A stretch of DNA of 64,000 nucleotides from Frankiaceae bacterium (GTDB taxonomy: Bacteria > Actinomycetota > Actinomycetes > Mycobacteriales > SCTD01), in NCBI GenBank assembly GCA_016650445.1, contig JAENVS010000005.1:124001-188000 (forward strand), read 5' to 3'. The notes beneath the pieces are model-generated. The model was not told the origin of the DNA and did no database searches. It worked only from the letters and a program-made list of their open reading frames with translations. The number at the start of each line of letters is the position of its first letter. Within the stretch, counting starts at the first letter, position 1. Positions 24,022 through 33,063 of the stretch are shown in pieces. Made by a program: the position numbers and the translations under genes.

Positions 24022-26751
24022 GTGACCACGGGCAACGAGGAACGTTTCAGCGTCATCAGCGACGGGCTGCCCAGCCAGCTGCCCGATGTCGATCCGGACG
24101 AGACCAGCGAGTGGCTGCAGAGCCTCGACGCGGTCATCGACAGCTCCGGCCGCGGCCGAGCCAGGTTCCTCATGCTCAAGATGCTGGAGCGGGCCCGCGA
24201 GAAGTCCGTCGGCGTACCAGCCCTGCGCAGCACCGACTTCATCAACACCATCCCGCCGGAGCGCGAGCCGTGGTTCCCCGGCGACGAGCACGTCGAGCGC
24301 CGGATCCGCGCCTACGTCCGGTGGAACGCCGCGATCATGGTCAGCCGCGCCAACCGCCCCGAGGTCGGGGTCGGCGGGCACATCGCGACCTACGCCAGCG
24401 CCGCCAGCCTCTACGAGGTCGGCTTCAACCACTTCTTCCGCGGCAAGGACGACGGCGCGTCCGGCGATCAGGTCTTCTTCCAGGGACACGCCTCCCCCGG
24501 CATCTACGCCCGCGCGTTCCTCGAGGGGCGGCTGACCGAGGACGACCTCGACGGCTTCCGCCAGGAGTCCCGCCCGCGCAAGCTGCCGTCGTACCCGCAC
24601 CCGCGGCTGATGCCGGACTTCTGGGAGTTCCCGACGGTGTCGATGGGTCTCGGCCCGATCGACGCGATCTACCAGGCCCGCTTCAACCGCTACCTCACCA
24701 GCCGCGGCATCAAGGACACCAGCGACAGCCGCGTCTGGTGCTTCCTCGGCGACGGCGAGATGGACGAGCCCGAGTCGCTGGGCGCCATCGGGCTGGCGGC
24801 GCGGGAGGAGCTCGACAACCTCACGTTCGTCGTCAACTGCAACCTGCAGCGCCTCGACGGACCGGTCCGCGGCAACGGAAAGATCATCCAGGAGCTCGAG
24901 TCGTACTTCCGCGGCGCCGGCTGGAACGTCATCAAGGTCGTCTGGGGTCGGCAGTGGGACGACCTGCTCGCCCGCGACGTCGACGGTGTCCTCGTCAACG
25001 CGATGAACACGACGCCCGACGGGCAGTTCCAGACCTACACCGCCGAGCCCGGCTCCTACACGCGCGAGAAGTTCTTCGGCACCGACCCTCGGCTGCGCAA
25101 GATGGTCGAGCACCTCAGCGACGACGACATCCGTCAGCTGCCGCGAGGCGGTCACGACTACCGCAAGGTCTACGCCGCGTTCGATGCTGCGACCAAGCAC
25201 GTCGGACAGCCCACCGTGATCCTGGCGCACACGATCAAGGGCTGGACCCTCGGCACCGGCTTCGAAGGCCGCAATGCCACGCACCAGATGAAGAAGCTGA
25301 CGAAGGCAGAGCTCAAGGAGCTGCGCGACCGGCTCTACCTCGAGATCCCGGACAGCGCACTGGAGCAGCCACTGCCGCCGTACTTCCACCCCGGCAACGA
25401 CAGCGACGAGATCGCCTACATGAAGGAGCGCCGCGCGCACCTCGGTGGGTCACTGCCCAAGCGGCTCGTGCGCGCCAAGCCGCTCGACCTGCCCAAGCCC
25501 GAGGTGTACGACGAGCTCAAGGCGGGCTCCGGCAAGCAGGCCGTCGCGACGACGATGGCGTTCGTGCGGTTGCTCAAGGACCTCATGAAGGACAAGGGCA
25601 TCGGGGCGCGGTTCGTGCCGGTCATCCCGGACGAGGCGCGCACCTTTGGCATGGACGCGATGTTCCCGACGGCGAAGATCTACTCGCCGTTCGGCCAGCG
25701 CTACGAGGCAGTGGACCGCGAGCTCCTGCTGTCCTACAAGGAGTCGACGGTCGGCCAGATCCTGCACGAGGGCATCACCGAGGCGGGCTCGATGGCCTCG
25801 GTGATCGCGGCCGGCACGGCCTACGCGACGCACGCCGAGCCGATGATCCCGGTCTACGTCTTCTACTCGATGTTCGGCTTCCAGCGCACGGGCGATCAGA
25901 TGTGGGCGTTCGCCGACCAGCTCGGTCGCGGCTTCCTGCTCGGGGCAACGGCGGGCCGTACGACGCTCAACGGCGAAGGGCTCCAGCACCAGGACGGCCA
26001 CTCGATGCTGCTCGCGTCGACCAACCCGGCGGTCGTCGCCTACGACCCGGCGTTCGGCTACGAGATCTCGTTCATCGTCGAGGACGGCCTGCGCCGGATG
26101 TACGGCCCCGACAGCGAGGACGTCTTCTTCTACCTGACCGTCTACAACGAGCCCTACCCGCAGCCCGCGATGCCCGACCTGCCGCGACTGCGCGAGGGAG
26201 TCCTTCGCGGCCTGTACCTGTACAGCGAGTCCAAGCACGACGGGCCCCGCGCGCAGATCCTCGCCAGCGGCGTCACCGTGCGGCTGGCGATGGACGCGCA
26301 GCGCCTGCTCAAGGACGACTGGGGCGTCGCCGCCGACGTCTGGAGCGTCACGAGCTGGAACGAGCTGCGCCGCGACGCGGTCGAGTGCGAGGAGCACAAC
26401 CTGCTGCATCCCGCCGACGAGCGGCGTACGCCGTACGTCACGCAGGCGCTGATGTCGTCGATCGGTCCGGTGGTGGCGGTCAGCGACTGGATGCGCGCGG
26501 TGCCCGACGCGATCAGCCGCTGGGTGCCCAACGACTGGACGTCGCTCGGGACCGACGGCTTCGGCCGTTCCGACACCCGCGCGTCGCTGCGCAGGCACTT
26601 CCACATCGACCCGGAGTCGATCGCGGTCGCGGTGCTGATCGAGCTCGTGCAGCGCGGCGATGTCGAGGCCGACCTGCCCGCGCAGGCCGTCGAGCGGTAC
26701 CGGCTCCGCGAAGAGCTGCAGCCCCCGGAGACCGAAGGCGCCGCCGAGTAG
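24022..26751 (+). CDS. aceE: Pyruvate dehydrogenase E1 component, homodimeric type
   Basis: 909 residues, the normal AceE length. The thiamine-diphosphate motif is [12 protein letters not shown]...[14 protein letters not shown] (about 245-290). Other AceE signatures are [32 protein letters not shown] and, in the transketolase-like middle domain, [20 protein letters not shown] and [16 protein letters not shown]. It decarboxylates pyruvate and passes acetyl to the E2 lipoyl domain. E2 (aceF/sucB-like) and E3 are not in the window, as is usual in actinobacteria. The start is GTG at 24022 with TAAGGA nine bases upstream. The stop codon lies in the loop of a perfect hairpin. Confidence 0.97.
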   Translation: MTTGNEERFSVISDGLPSQLPDVDPDETSEWLQSLDAVIDSSGRGRARFLMLKMLERAREKSVGVPALRSTDFINTIPPEREPWFPGDEHVERRIRAYVRWNAAIMVSRANRPEVGVGGHIATYASAASLYEVGFNHFFRGKDDGASGDQVFFQGHASPGIYARAFLEGRLTEDDLDGFRQESRPRKLPSYPHPRLMPDFWEFPTVSMGLGPIDAIYQARFNRYLTSRGIKDTSDSRVWCFLGDGEMDEPESLGAIGLAAREELDNLTFVVNCNLQRLDGPVRGNGKIIQELESYFRGAGWNVIKVVWGRQWDDLLARDVDGVLVNAMNTTPDGQFQTYTAEPGSYTREKFFGTDPRLRKMVEHLSDDDIRQLPRGGHDYRKVYAAFDAATKHVGQPTVILAHTIKGWTLGTGFEGRNATHQMKKLTKAELKELRDRLYLEIPDSALEQPLPPYFHPGNDSDEIAYMKERRAHLGGSLPKRLVRAKPLDLPKPEVYDELKAGSGKQAVATTMAFVRLLKDLMKDKGIGARFVPVIPDEARTFGMDAMFPTAKIYSPFGQRYEAVDRELLLSYKESTVGQILHEGITEAGSMASVIAAGTAYATHAEPMIPVYVFYSMFGFQRTGDQMWAFADQLGRGFLLGATAGRTTLNGEGLQHQDGHSMLLASTNPAVVAYDPAFGYEISFIVEDGLRRMYGPDSEDVFFYLTVYNEPYPQPAMPDLPRLREGVLRGLYLYSESKHDGPRAQILASGVTVRLAMDAQRLLKDDWGVAADVWSVTSWNELRRDAVECEEHNLLHPADERRTPYVTQALMSSIGPVVAVSDWMRAVPDAISRWVPNDWTSLGTDGFGRSDTRASLRRHFHIDPESIAVAVLIELVQRGDVEADLPAQAVERYRLREELQPPETEGAAE

Positions 26752-26759
26752 CTCGGCGG
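26741..26759 (+). terminator. Perfect 8-bp hairpin straddling the aceE stop codon
   Basis: Arms CCGCCGAG and CTCGGCGG are perfect complements, and the three-base loop is the TAG stop codon of aceE itself. There is no downstream T-run, so it is not a classic intrinsic terminator. It could act as a 3'-end stabiliser or Rho-independent-like pause. Confidence 0.5.
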
Positions 26760-26774
26760 AGTGGCGACGGCCAG

Positions 26775-26930
26775 CTACTTGCCCGTCGTCGTGACGGTCA
26801 TGTCGAGCACGGGCGCATCACTGCTCGACGACGTGGTGGAGGCGATGGCGCCACTGAGGAGCGCGACCAAGAGCATGGTCGGCAGCAGTGACGCGGGCCA
26901 GGACGAGGGACGTCGTCTGTTCTCGTTCAC
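26775..26930 (-). CDS. Possible small single-TM protein
   Basis: 51 residues from GTG at 26930. A basic N-terminus (NENRRRPSSW) is followed by one hydrophobic segment (ASLLPTMLLVALLSGAIA, about 13-30) and a Ser/Thr-rich tail. That layout fits a small membrane or secreted protein. The ribosome site is weak (GAGG only two bases from the start). It occupies the 411-base gap between aceE and the next plus-strand gene, which otherwise shows no coding signal. No family was recognised and it may be spurious. Confidence 0.3.
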   Translation of the reverse strand: MNENRRRPSSWPASLLPTMLLVALLSGAIASTTSSSSDAPVLDMTVTTTGK

Positions 26931-27162
26931 GTCCTCGGTCTGCCCCGACGGCCCGGTTTGTACCTGTCCCCGAAGGCACATCGGTGTGTCGTGTTGGACG
27001 CGCCTCGCTTCTCGCGTCCCCCCAACGGGCCGAAACAGGGTCATTCCGGACCCAACCGGGTGATGCGCGACCCACCCGTGCGAACCATCTCACGCGAGTC
27101 GCTCCAGAAACCGGCCCCGGATGCCGCAGTATCCGGTGAGGCGACGGTGAGAAGGGCGAGCG

Positions 27163-27993
27163 ATGAGCCGGCGGGGCAGCACGATCTCGATGCTCGAGGA
27201 GCATCCGAACCTGGCCGAGATCCTCGGCGTCCTGGCCCAGCTCGCCCACATCCGCGACGCCGAGATCCCTCGTCTGGCCGACGCGTGGCACAACACCGTC
27301 GCCGTCGCCGAGGCACGTGACCGCGCCCTCTCCCCCGACAGCCCGCTCGTCCTGGAGGCACTCGCCGCGTTCGAGGCGCTCGGCGCGCTCTTCGACGACG
27401 ACATCCGCGGCGAGGCGGCCTACGTGACGGTCGCGACCGACGTCACCACGACAGCGCTGAAGGCGGTCCGCGACGCCATCGCCGCGTCGTACGCGAAGCC
27501 GATTTTGTCCCGCACGGAGTACACCGCGCTCATGCGTGCCTGGCGGGTCGTCTACCCCGAGGCCACCGTCGAGGAGCCCGACCTCGGCCCGCGCGCCGAC
27601 CAGGTGAAGGCCCTGCTCGCGCTCATGCCGGTCCTCTCGACCCGCTGCCACGACATCGAGGGCCGGCGCCTCTACGACACGATCGTGGACCGCTCGTTCG
27701 CCGGTGAGACCGACCGCGCCGACGCGCGCGCGGAGGCGTTCCAAGCTGCGGTCCTCACCAGCCGCCGGCGGGTCTGGGCTCTCGTGCGCCGCAGCGGGAC
27801 CGAGGGCCTGCTCCGTCCTTGCCGCAACTGCGCCGGTCCCGAGGTGAACGAGCGCGAGAACGAGCGGGTGATGTCGATGTGCCTCGACGCGGCCTGCGCC
27901 CTGCTCGTCGCGGACACGCTGCCCGACGAGACGACACGGCTGCTCACCGAGCCGGTCACGTCACTCATCCCGCAGCAGCGCGCGTCCAGCTGA
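27163..27993 (+). CDS. Hypothetical helical protein with C-terminal Cys pair
   Basis: 276 residues from ATG at 27163 with an AGAAGGG site. Predicted largely helical, it has AEILGVLAQLAHIRDAEIP near the start, a long Asp/Ala-rich middle, and a C-terminal RPCRNCAGPEVN with two Cys and two more Cys 25-32 residues later (MCLDAACALL), which could bind zinc. The family was not recognised. The last 29 bases overlap the convergent PHP gene. Codon use is like that of its neighbours. Confidence 0.7.
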   Translation: MSRRGSTISMLEEHPNLAEILGVLAQLAHIRDAEIPRLADAWHNTVAVAEARDRALSPDSPLVLEALAAFEALGALFDDDIRGEAAYVTVATDVTTTALKAVRDAIAASYAKPILSRTEYTALMRAWRVVYPEATVEEPDLGPRADQVKALLALMPVLSTRCHDIEGRRLYDTIVDRSFAGETDRADARAEAFQAAVLTSRRRVWALVRRSGTEGLLRPCRNCAGPEVNERENERVMSMCLDAACALLVADTLPDETTRLLTEPVTSLIPQQRASS

Positions 27994-28984
27994 GCAGCTG
28001 GTCGGCGCTCCTCGCGTTGACGATGCTCTCCGGTGGCACCCCGCACAGGACCGCGCGCTCGCAGCCGAGGGGTTGCCACGACAGCTGCCCCGGCGCATGC
28101 GCGTCGGTGTCGATCGACACCTTGCAACCTGCTTCGACGGCGAGCCGTAGCAGTCGCTTGGGTGGGTCGAGCCGCTCGGGGCGGCTGTTGATCTCGACGG
28201 CAACGTCGAACTGCGCGCACGCCGCGAACACCACCTCGGCGTCGAACTCCGACTCCGGCCGTCCCCGACCCGTGACCAGTCGCCCGGTGCAGTGACCCAG
28301 GATGTCGGTGTGCGGGTTGCTGATCGCCGCGACCATGCGCGGCGTCATCTCGTCCGCCGACATCCGCAGCTTGTTGTGCACGCTCGCGACGACGACGTCG
28401 AGCCGTGCGAGCAGGTCGGGCTCCTGGTCCAGTGACCCGTCGAGGTTGATGTCGCACTCGATGCCGGTGAGGATCCGGAACGGTGCCATCCGCTCGTTGA
28501 TCTCGGCGACGACATCGAGCTGCTCGCGCAGCCGCTCGGGGCTCAGACCGCGCGCGACGGTGAGCCGCGGCGAGTGGTCGGTGAGCACCATGTACTCGTG
28601 TCCGAGGTCGCGGGCGGCAACGGCCATCTCCTCGATCGGTGAGCCACCGTCGGACCAGTCGCTGTGCACGTGGCAGTCGCCCTTGAGCAGCTGGCGAAGC
28701 TCATCGGCCTGCCGGGCAACGGGTGACAGGCCGATCGACTCGACGCGCCGCAGGTAGTTGGGCTCCTCGCCGGCCAGCGACTCGGTGATGACCTGCGCGG
28801 TCACCTTGCCGATGCCCTTGAGGTCCTCGAGAGATCCCGTGAGCGCCCGACGCTCGAGGTCGGCCCGGTCGCTCGCGTCGACGGTGGCAGCCGCCGTACG
28901 AAAGGCCTTTATCCGGTACGACGGCTCGAGCGCGCGCTCGAGGCAGAACGCGATCCGGCGAAGATCCGCGGCCGGGTCCCTCAC
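27965..28984 (-). CDS. PHP-domain protein with helix-hairpin-helix N-region (PolX-like without polymerase)
   Basis: 339 residues. The N-terminal 95 residues resemble the PolX helix-hairpin-helix region (LERRALTGSLEDLKGIGKVTAQVITESL). The PHP domain follows, with metal-binding DCHVHSDWSDGG, VLTDHSPR, GIECDIN, ASVHN, GHCTG and DTDAH. Family X polymerase palm and fingers domains are absent, so a phosphoesterase role is more likely than DNA synthesis. The start is GTG at 28984 overlapping the PAP2 stop (GTGA). A longer upstream frame is antisense-like and was not used. Confidence 0.85.
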   Translation of the reverse strand: MRDPAADLRRIAFCLERALEPSYRIKAFRTAAATVDASDRADLERRALTGSLEDLKGIGKVTAQVITESLAGEEPNYLRRVESIGLSPVARQADELRQLLKGDCHVHSDWSDGGSPIEEMAVAARDLGHEYMVLTDHSPRLTVARGLSPERLREQLDVVAEINERMAPFRILTGIECDINLDGSLDQEPDLLARLDVVVASVHNKLRMSADEMTPRMVAAISNPHTDILGHCTGRLVTGRGRPESEFDAEVVFAACAQFDVAVEINSRPERLDPPKRLLRLAVEAGCKVSIDTDAHAPGQLSWQPLGCERAVLCGVPPESIVNARSADQLLSWTRAAAG

Positions 28985-29772
28985 GTCTCCAACTCCACGC
29001 CGGCGGCCTCCGGCTCGACGCCCTCCTCGAGCGGGGCGACCGGTCGGCCCTCCTGGGCCCGCCAGGCGGTGAAGAACGCTGTGCATGCCGCCGTCCAGCC
29101 CCAGCCGATGAGCAGGCCCGCCGTGACGTCGGAGACGTAGTGCACACCGAGGACGACGCGCGTGACCGCCACGGCAACCGGGACGACGACGGCCATGAGC
29201 AGCAGCCAGCCACGACGTGGCCACGCGAGCAGGGACAGCAGGACCACGGCGAGTGCGAGGTAGAAGGCCGCCGACCCGGTGGCGTGCCCGGACGGGAACG
29301 ACGCACCGCGGGCATGCGAGATCGGGTCCTCGAAGACCGGCCGCGCCCGGTCGACGAGCATCTTGCCGGTGGTCGACAGGGTGTAGGCGCCGGCGACGCA
29401 GGCAGCCATGTACGCCGCGAGCCGGCGATGACCGCGCACGAGCAGCCAGATCACGAACGCCGCCGTCACCAGCTCGAGCAGCAACGGCGCACCAACGTGC
29501 GTCACCACCTTGGCGACCGCCGGCACGATGCCGTGCTCGACGGCGTCCTCGTGGGCTGCGCCCTCGACCCGGTGGTCGAGCCGGATCAACGGTCCCCACT
29601 GGCCGCGGACCAGTGCACCGAGCGGCACGACGAGCACGACCAGCGCGAACAAGCCGCCGGCGAGCAACGCCGGGCGCAGTCTGTCGCGCTGGCGGCGCTC
29701 ATCGAGCGTCACGGTGACATCAGAGTTCGCTCCAGCAGCGCCCGGCACGCCCGCTCCTCCGTCGCGGGGCAC
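28981..29772 (-). CDS. PAP2-family membrane phosphatase
   Basis: About 263 residues from GTG at 29772 (GTG 29712 is a shorter option). About six TM segments. The three phosphatase motifs are present as KMLVDRARP, FPSGHATGS and TRVVLGVHYVSDV. It probably dephosphorylates a lipid phosphate, such as undecaprenyl or phosphatidyl type, on the outer face of the membrane. It lies 16 bases after the PAP2-lipid-kinase gene and overlaps the PHP gene, so it is part of a minus-strand run starting at DUF3145. The C-terminal tail is acidic. Confidence 0.85.
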   Translation of the reverse strand: MPRDGGAGVPGAAGANSDVTVTLDERRQRDRLRPALLAGGLFALVVLVVPLGALVRGQWGPLIRLDHRVEGAAHEDAVEHGIVPAVAKVVTHVGAPLLLELVTAAFVIWLLVRGHRRLAAYMAACVAGAYTLSTTGKMLVDRARPVFEDPISHARGASFPSGHATGSAAFYLALAVVLLSLLAWPRRGWLLLMAVVVPVAVAVTRVVLGVHYVSDVTAGLLIGWGWTAACTAFFTAWRAQEGRPVAPLEEGVEPEAAGVELET

Positions 29773-29788
29773 CGAGCACAGCTTCCGC

Positions 29789-31243
29789 TCACGGGAGGTA
29801 CACCACCAGCTTGTCCGCCGCGGCTCGCAGGGTGAGGTGGCCGGGTCCGTCCGAGACCTCCCCGTCACGGGCGATGCGCAAGCCACCCTGACGGGACCGC
29901 ACGGGCAGCGACCCGACGAGCCGCTGCTCGTAGACCGAGCTGCGGCCGAGCCGCCCGCTCAGCACGGCGATGACCAGCCGAAGCCGGGAGAAGCGGTGGT
30001 CGGCATCGATGAGCCGTACGTCGATGCAGCCGTCGTCGAGCCGCTCCCGCCAGCTCGGAGCGAAGCCGGCCGGGTGGTAGCGCCCGTTGCCGGCGAACAG
30101 CGTCCACAGCCGGCGAGGCTGCCCGTCGACCTCCACGTAGACGGCATCCGCGGCGCGCAGCACGCGCGCCATCGCCAGCGCCAGCGCCGGCCACTTGCCG
30201 ATCTGCTTCTCGTGCTTCTCCCGCTCCTTCACCAGCTCGGGGTAGACGCCCAGGGCGAAGGTGTTGAGGAAGTAGAGGTCACGACCGTCCGGGTCCGCAC
30301 TGCCGACGGTGATCTCGACAGCACTGCCGGTGCGGATCGCCTCGATGACGTCCGACACCTCCCGCACGCCGACCTCACCGGCGAAGTGGTCGAGGGTCCC
30401 GCCGGGCACCACCGCGAGCGGCAGCGTGGCGTCGAGCGCGATGCCGGCGGCGCAGTTGACCGTCCCATCGCCACCCATGACGCCGAGGACGGTGGCGCGC
30501 TTGGCGGCCTCGCGCAGGCACGCCGCGACGTCGCCGCCCTCCTCGCACCGGATGACATCGACCCGGGGAAGCGCCGCGCGCAGCTCCTTCTCGACCTCGT
30601 CGGCGCGGTCGCCCGACCCGGCCGTCTCGTTGATGACGACGACGAGTCCCTCGCCGTCGGGCAGCGCAGGCGCCGGCCGCTGCGCGGGTCGCGCGAACGC
30701 GGGCCGGTCGGGCCGGACCGGCCAGATCCGTCGTACGACGAGGGCTGAGCCGATCCCGATCGCCACACCGGCGACGACGTCTCCCGGGTAGTGCACACCG
30801 GTGTGCACCCGGCCGTAGGCGACGCCGGCCGCGAGCACCGCGATCGGTACGGCGATGAGCGGCTCCTCCATGGCCACGCCGGCCGCGAAGGCTCCGGCCG
30901 ACGCGGAGTGCCCGCTCGGGAACGACGACGTCGAGGGCTGGTTGAGCAGCCGCCTCGGCAGCGGGACGGGAACGAGCTCCGGCCGGCTGCGACGTGCGGC
31001 GTACTTCAAAGGGATGTTCGCGACGGCACTCGCGACGCCAAGAGACGCGAGGCCGCGAACGGCCGCGCGGCGGCGGTTGCCCGCCGCCAGCAGCACGGAG
31101 ATGGCGAACCACAGGATGCCGTGGTTGCCCGAGCTGGTCAGCTTCGGCAGGACGGCGTCGAGGAAGGGCGTGTCCGAGCGAGCCGCCTTGCGGTAGAGCG
31201 CGAGGTCAGCACGGTCGAGCCGGGTCAGGAGGCGGCGACTCAT
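29789..31243 (-). CDS. PAP2 phosphatase / diacylglycerol-kinase-type lipid kinase fusion
   Basis: 484 residues. The N-terminal half is a PAP2 phosphatase (KYAARRSRP, FPSGHSASAGAF, GRVHTGVHYPGDV) with about five TM segments. The C-terminal half, about 200-484, is a DAGK catalytic domain (VVVINETAGSGDRADE, VMGGDGTVNCAA, VVPGGTLDHFAG). The fusion would join lipid phosphate removal and lipid phosphorylation in one membrane protein, as known for actinobacterial 'bifunctional PAP2/DAGK' proteins. The start is ATG at 31243. GGTLDHFA replaces the more common GGTGNDFA of DAG kinases. Confidence 0.9.
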   Translation of the reverse strand: MSRRLLTRLDRADLALYRKAARSDTPFLDAVLPKLTSSGNHGILWFAISVLLAAGNRRRAAVRGLASLGVASAVANIPLKYAARRSRPELVPVPLPRRLLNQPSTSSFPSGHSASAGAFAAGVAMEEPLIAVPIAVLAAGVAYGRVHTGVHYPGDVVAGVAIGIGSALVVRRIWPVRPDRPAFARPAQRPAPALPDGEGLVVVINETAGSGDRADEVEKELRAALPRVDVIRCEEGGDVAACLREAAKRATVLGVMGGDGTVNCAAGIALDATLPLAVVPGGTLDHFAGEVGVREVSDVIEAIRTGSAVEITVGSADPDGRDLYFLNTFALGVYPELVKEREKHEKQIGKWPALALAMARVLRAADAVYVEVDGQPRRLWTLFAGNGRYHPAGFAPSWRERLDDGCIDVRLIDADHRFSRLRLVIAVLSGRLGRSSVYEQRLVGSLPVRSRQGGLRIARDGEVSDGPGHLTLRAAADKLVVYLP

Positions 31244-31286
31244 GCCCAGACTCTTGCCTACGCGGCTGGGCCGTACACCCGTGTCA

Positions 31287-31844
31287 CTAGACGACCTGGT
31301 GCAGCCAGCTGACCGGTGCGCCCTCGCCCGCCTCGCGGTAGGGCTCGAGCTCGGCGTCCCAGTCGCTGCCGAGCAGCCGGTCGATGCCGAGGGCCAGCTG
31401 CGGCCCGGTGGCAGAGGCGAGCAGCTGACGAAGCCGGTCCTCGCCGACCATCAGGTCGCCGTTGGCGCTGATGGCCGCCCGGAAGACCCCGAGGTTCGGG
31501 GTGACGGCGTACCGCTCTCCGTCGCAGCCCGCGCTCGGCTCCTCGGTGACCTCGTAGCGCAGGACGCTCCAGCCACGCAGCGCGCCGGCGAGCCGCCCCG
31601 CGGTGCCGCTCCGGCCGCGCCAGACCGCCTCGGTGCGCAGCGTGCCGGGTGCCGTGGGCTGCTCGGTCCACTCCAGCCGGACCCGCACGCCGAGCTCCGC
31701 CGCGACCGCCCATTCGACATGCGGGCAGAGCGCGGGCGGGCAGGAGTGCACGTAGAGCACGCCAGACGTCACGAGGCCTCCCAGGTCGAGGTGCGCCTTC
31801 CCCGACGGCCTCGGGACCTGGTTGCTCACCGTGGAGTCTGCCAC
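31287..31844 (-). CDS. DUF3145-family protein
   Basis: 185 residues. DUF3145 is an actinobacterial family of unknown function. Its signatures are LYVHSCPPALCPHVEWA near the N-terminus, followed by the APGTLRTEAVW and GWSVLRYEVTEEPS strands and SDWDAELEPYREAGE near the end. Soluble, no signal peptide. The start is GTG at 31844 (a second GTG lies five codons in). First gene of the run leading to the PAP2 genes, 43 bases before the next gene. Confidence 0.88.
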   Translation of the reverse strand: MADSTVSNQVPRPSGKAHLDLGGLVTSGVLYVHSCPPALCPHVEWAVAAELGVRVRLEWTEQPTAPGTLRTEAVWRGRSGTAGRLAGALRGWSVLRYEVTEEPSAGCDGERYAVTPNLGVFRAAISANGDLMVGEDRLRQLLASATGPQLALGIDRLLGSDWDAELEPYREAGEGAPVSWLHQVV

Positions 31845-31914
31845 CCGACACGCTCCGTGACCAGCACATCCGTCACATCGATCCCATCCGCCACTCCTCG
31901 CCCCCCACGAAGAT

Positions 31915-31964
31915 GATCACCGCCAGATCCCACGCTCGCGCCGGAAGCCCAGACGGCGGTGATC
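31915..31964 (-). terminator. Long-loop inverted repeat after adenosine deaminase gene
   Basis: Perfect 10-base arms GATCACCGCC and GGCGGTGATC are separated by 30 bases, starting three bases past the stop codon of the deaminase gene on the minus strand. No T-run follows. The position suggests a transcription end signal or 3'-UTR structure. Confidence 0.45.
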
Positions 31965-31966
31965 GT

Positions 31967-32989
31967 TTAGGGCGGGGTGGGTGGGGCCTCCAACCAGGCC
32001 TGTACGCCGATCAGGAGCTCGGCTTTGCGCTCGGGTGGGGCACAGCTGGCGCGGATCGAGCAGGCAGCCAGGTCGGCGAGGAAGGCAGGACCTTCCTGCG
32101 TGTACGCCGCGTACTGCTCGACCAGCCCCGACCGGAACACGAGCGGGTCGTCGGCGCCCAGTGCGACCTCGATCCCGGCATCGCGCAGCGTCCGGACCGG
32201 CACGGCCTCGACCGAGGGCACCACCCCCAGGGCGGCGTTGGACGCGGGGCAGACCTCCAGCACCACCCCACGGCGGGCCAGCTCGGCCAGCACCGCCGGA
32301 TCCTCGACGGCCCGCACGCCGTGCCCGAGGCGGGTCGGACCGAGGTGGTCCAGAGCCAGCCGGACGCTGCCCGCCCCGCGCATCTCCCCCGCGTGCGGCA
32401 CCGCCACCAGGCCCGCCTCCCGGGCCAGCCGGAAGGCCTTGGCGAAGGCGGCCGTGTCGCCGCGGGTCTCGTCATTGCTCAGGCCGAAGCCCACGACGCC
32501 CTGGCCGGCGAAGCGCCGCGCCACCCGCGCGAGCGTCTCCGCGTCGCCGGGGTGCCGGGTCCGGTTGGCCGCGACCACCAGTGCCATCCCCACACCGGTC
32601 TGCGCCGACGCCGTCCGCATCCCGTCGAGCACCACCTCCACGGCTGCGTTGAGCCCGCCGAGCTTGGCGGCGTACGACGACGGGTCGACCTGGATCTCCA
32701 CCCAGCCGGCGCCTGCGGCCAGGTTGTCCTCGGCGATCTCGTGGATCACCCGCCGCACGTCATCGGGCCCGCGGAGCATGTCGCGCGCGGCGTCGTACAG
32801 GCGTTGGAAGCGCATCCACCCGCGCCGCGCGACCCCCTCCAAGCCGCCGGGGTGGAGCAGGCCCTCGGGCAGCCGCCGGCCCTGCTCGGCGGCCAGCTCG
32901 ATGAGCGTGGCCGGGCGCATGCCCCCGGTCAGGTGCAGGTGGAGGTGCGCCTTGGGCAGATCTGCCAGCCTTAGATCACCGCCACGCAT
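31967..32989 (-). CDS. add: Adenosine deaminase
   Basis: 340 residues. Zinc and catalytic motifs are KAHLHLHLTGG (His-x-His), VPHAGEMRG (His and catalytic Glu), LGHGVRA and LGADDPLVF (Asp pair). It has the actinobacterial short-form feature GFGLSNDETRG. It converts adenosine or deoxyadenosine to inosine for purine salvage. The start is ATG at 32989; the longer frame upstream runs through the promoter of parE and was rejected. Divergent from parE across 74 bases. Confidence 0.9.
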   Translation of the reverse strand: MRGGDLRLADLPKAHLHLHLTGGMRPATLIELAAEQGRRLPEGLLHPGGLEGVARRGWMRFQRLYDAARDMLRGPDDVRRVIHEIAEDNLAAGAGWVEIQVDPSSYAAKLGGLNAAVEVVLDGMRTASAQTGVGMALVVAANRTRHPGDAETLARVARRFAGQGVVGFGLSNDETRGDTAAFAKAFRLAREAGLVAVPHAGEMRGAGSVRLALDHLGPTRLGHGVRAVEDPAVLAELARRGVVLEVCPASNAALGVVPSVEAVPVRTLRDAGIEVALGADDPLVFRSGLVEQYAAYTQEGPAFLADLAACSIRASCAPPERKAELLIGVQAWLEAPPTPP

Positions 32990-33063
32990 GTCGGACAGCG
33001 TGCCTGACGGAGGGTCGTAGCAGACTGGAGGAGCACCCCGCAGGCCCTGCAGATCGGACCCCG

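Noticed and set aside
24111-26891. Open frame of over 900 codons overlapping aceE in another frame
   Set aside because: It is rich in Arg, Pro and Gly with no fold; aceE in its own frame has all family motifs.
26931-27162. Further coding genes in the gap before the hypothetical helical protein
   Set aside because: Only short frames without ribosome sites or homology-like motifs were seen; nothing else can be supported.
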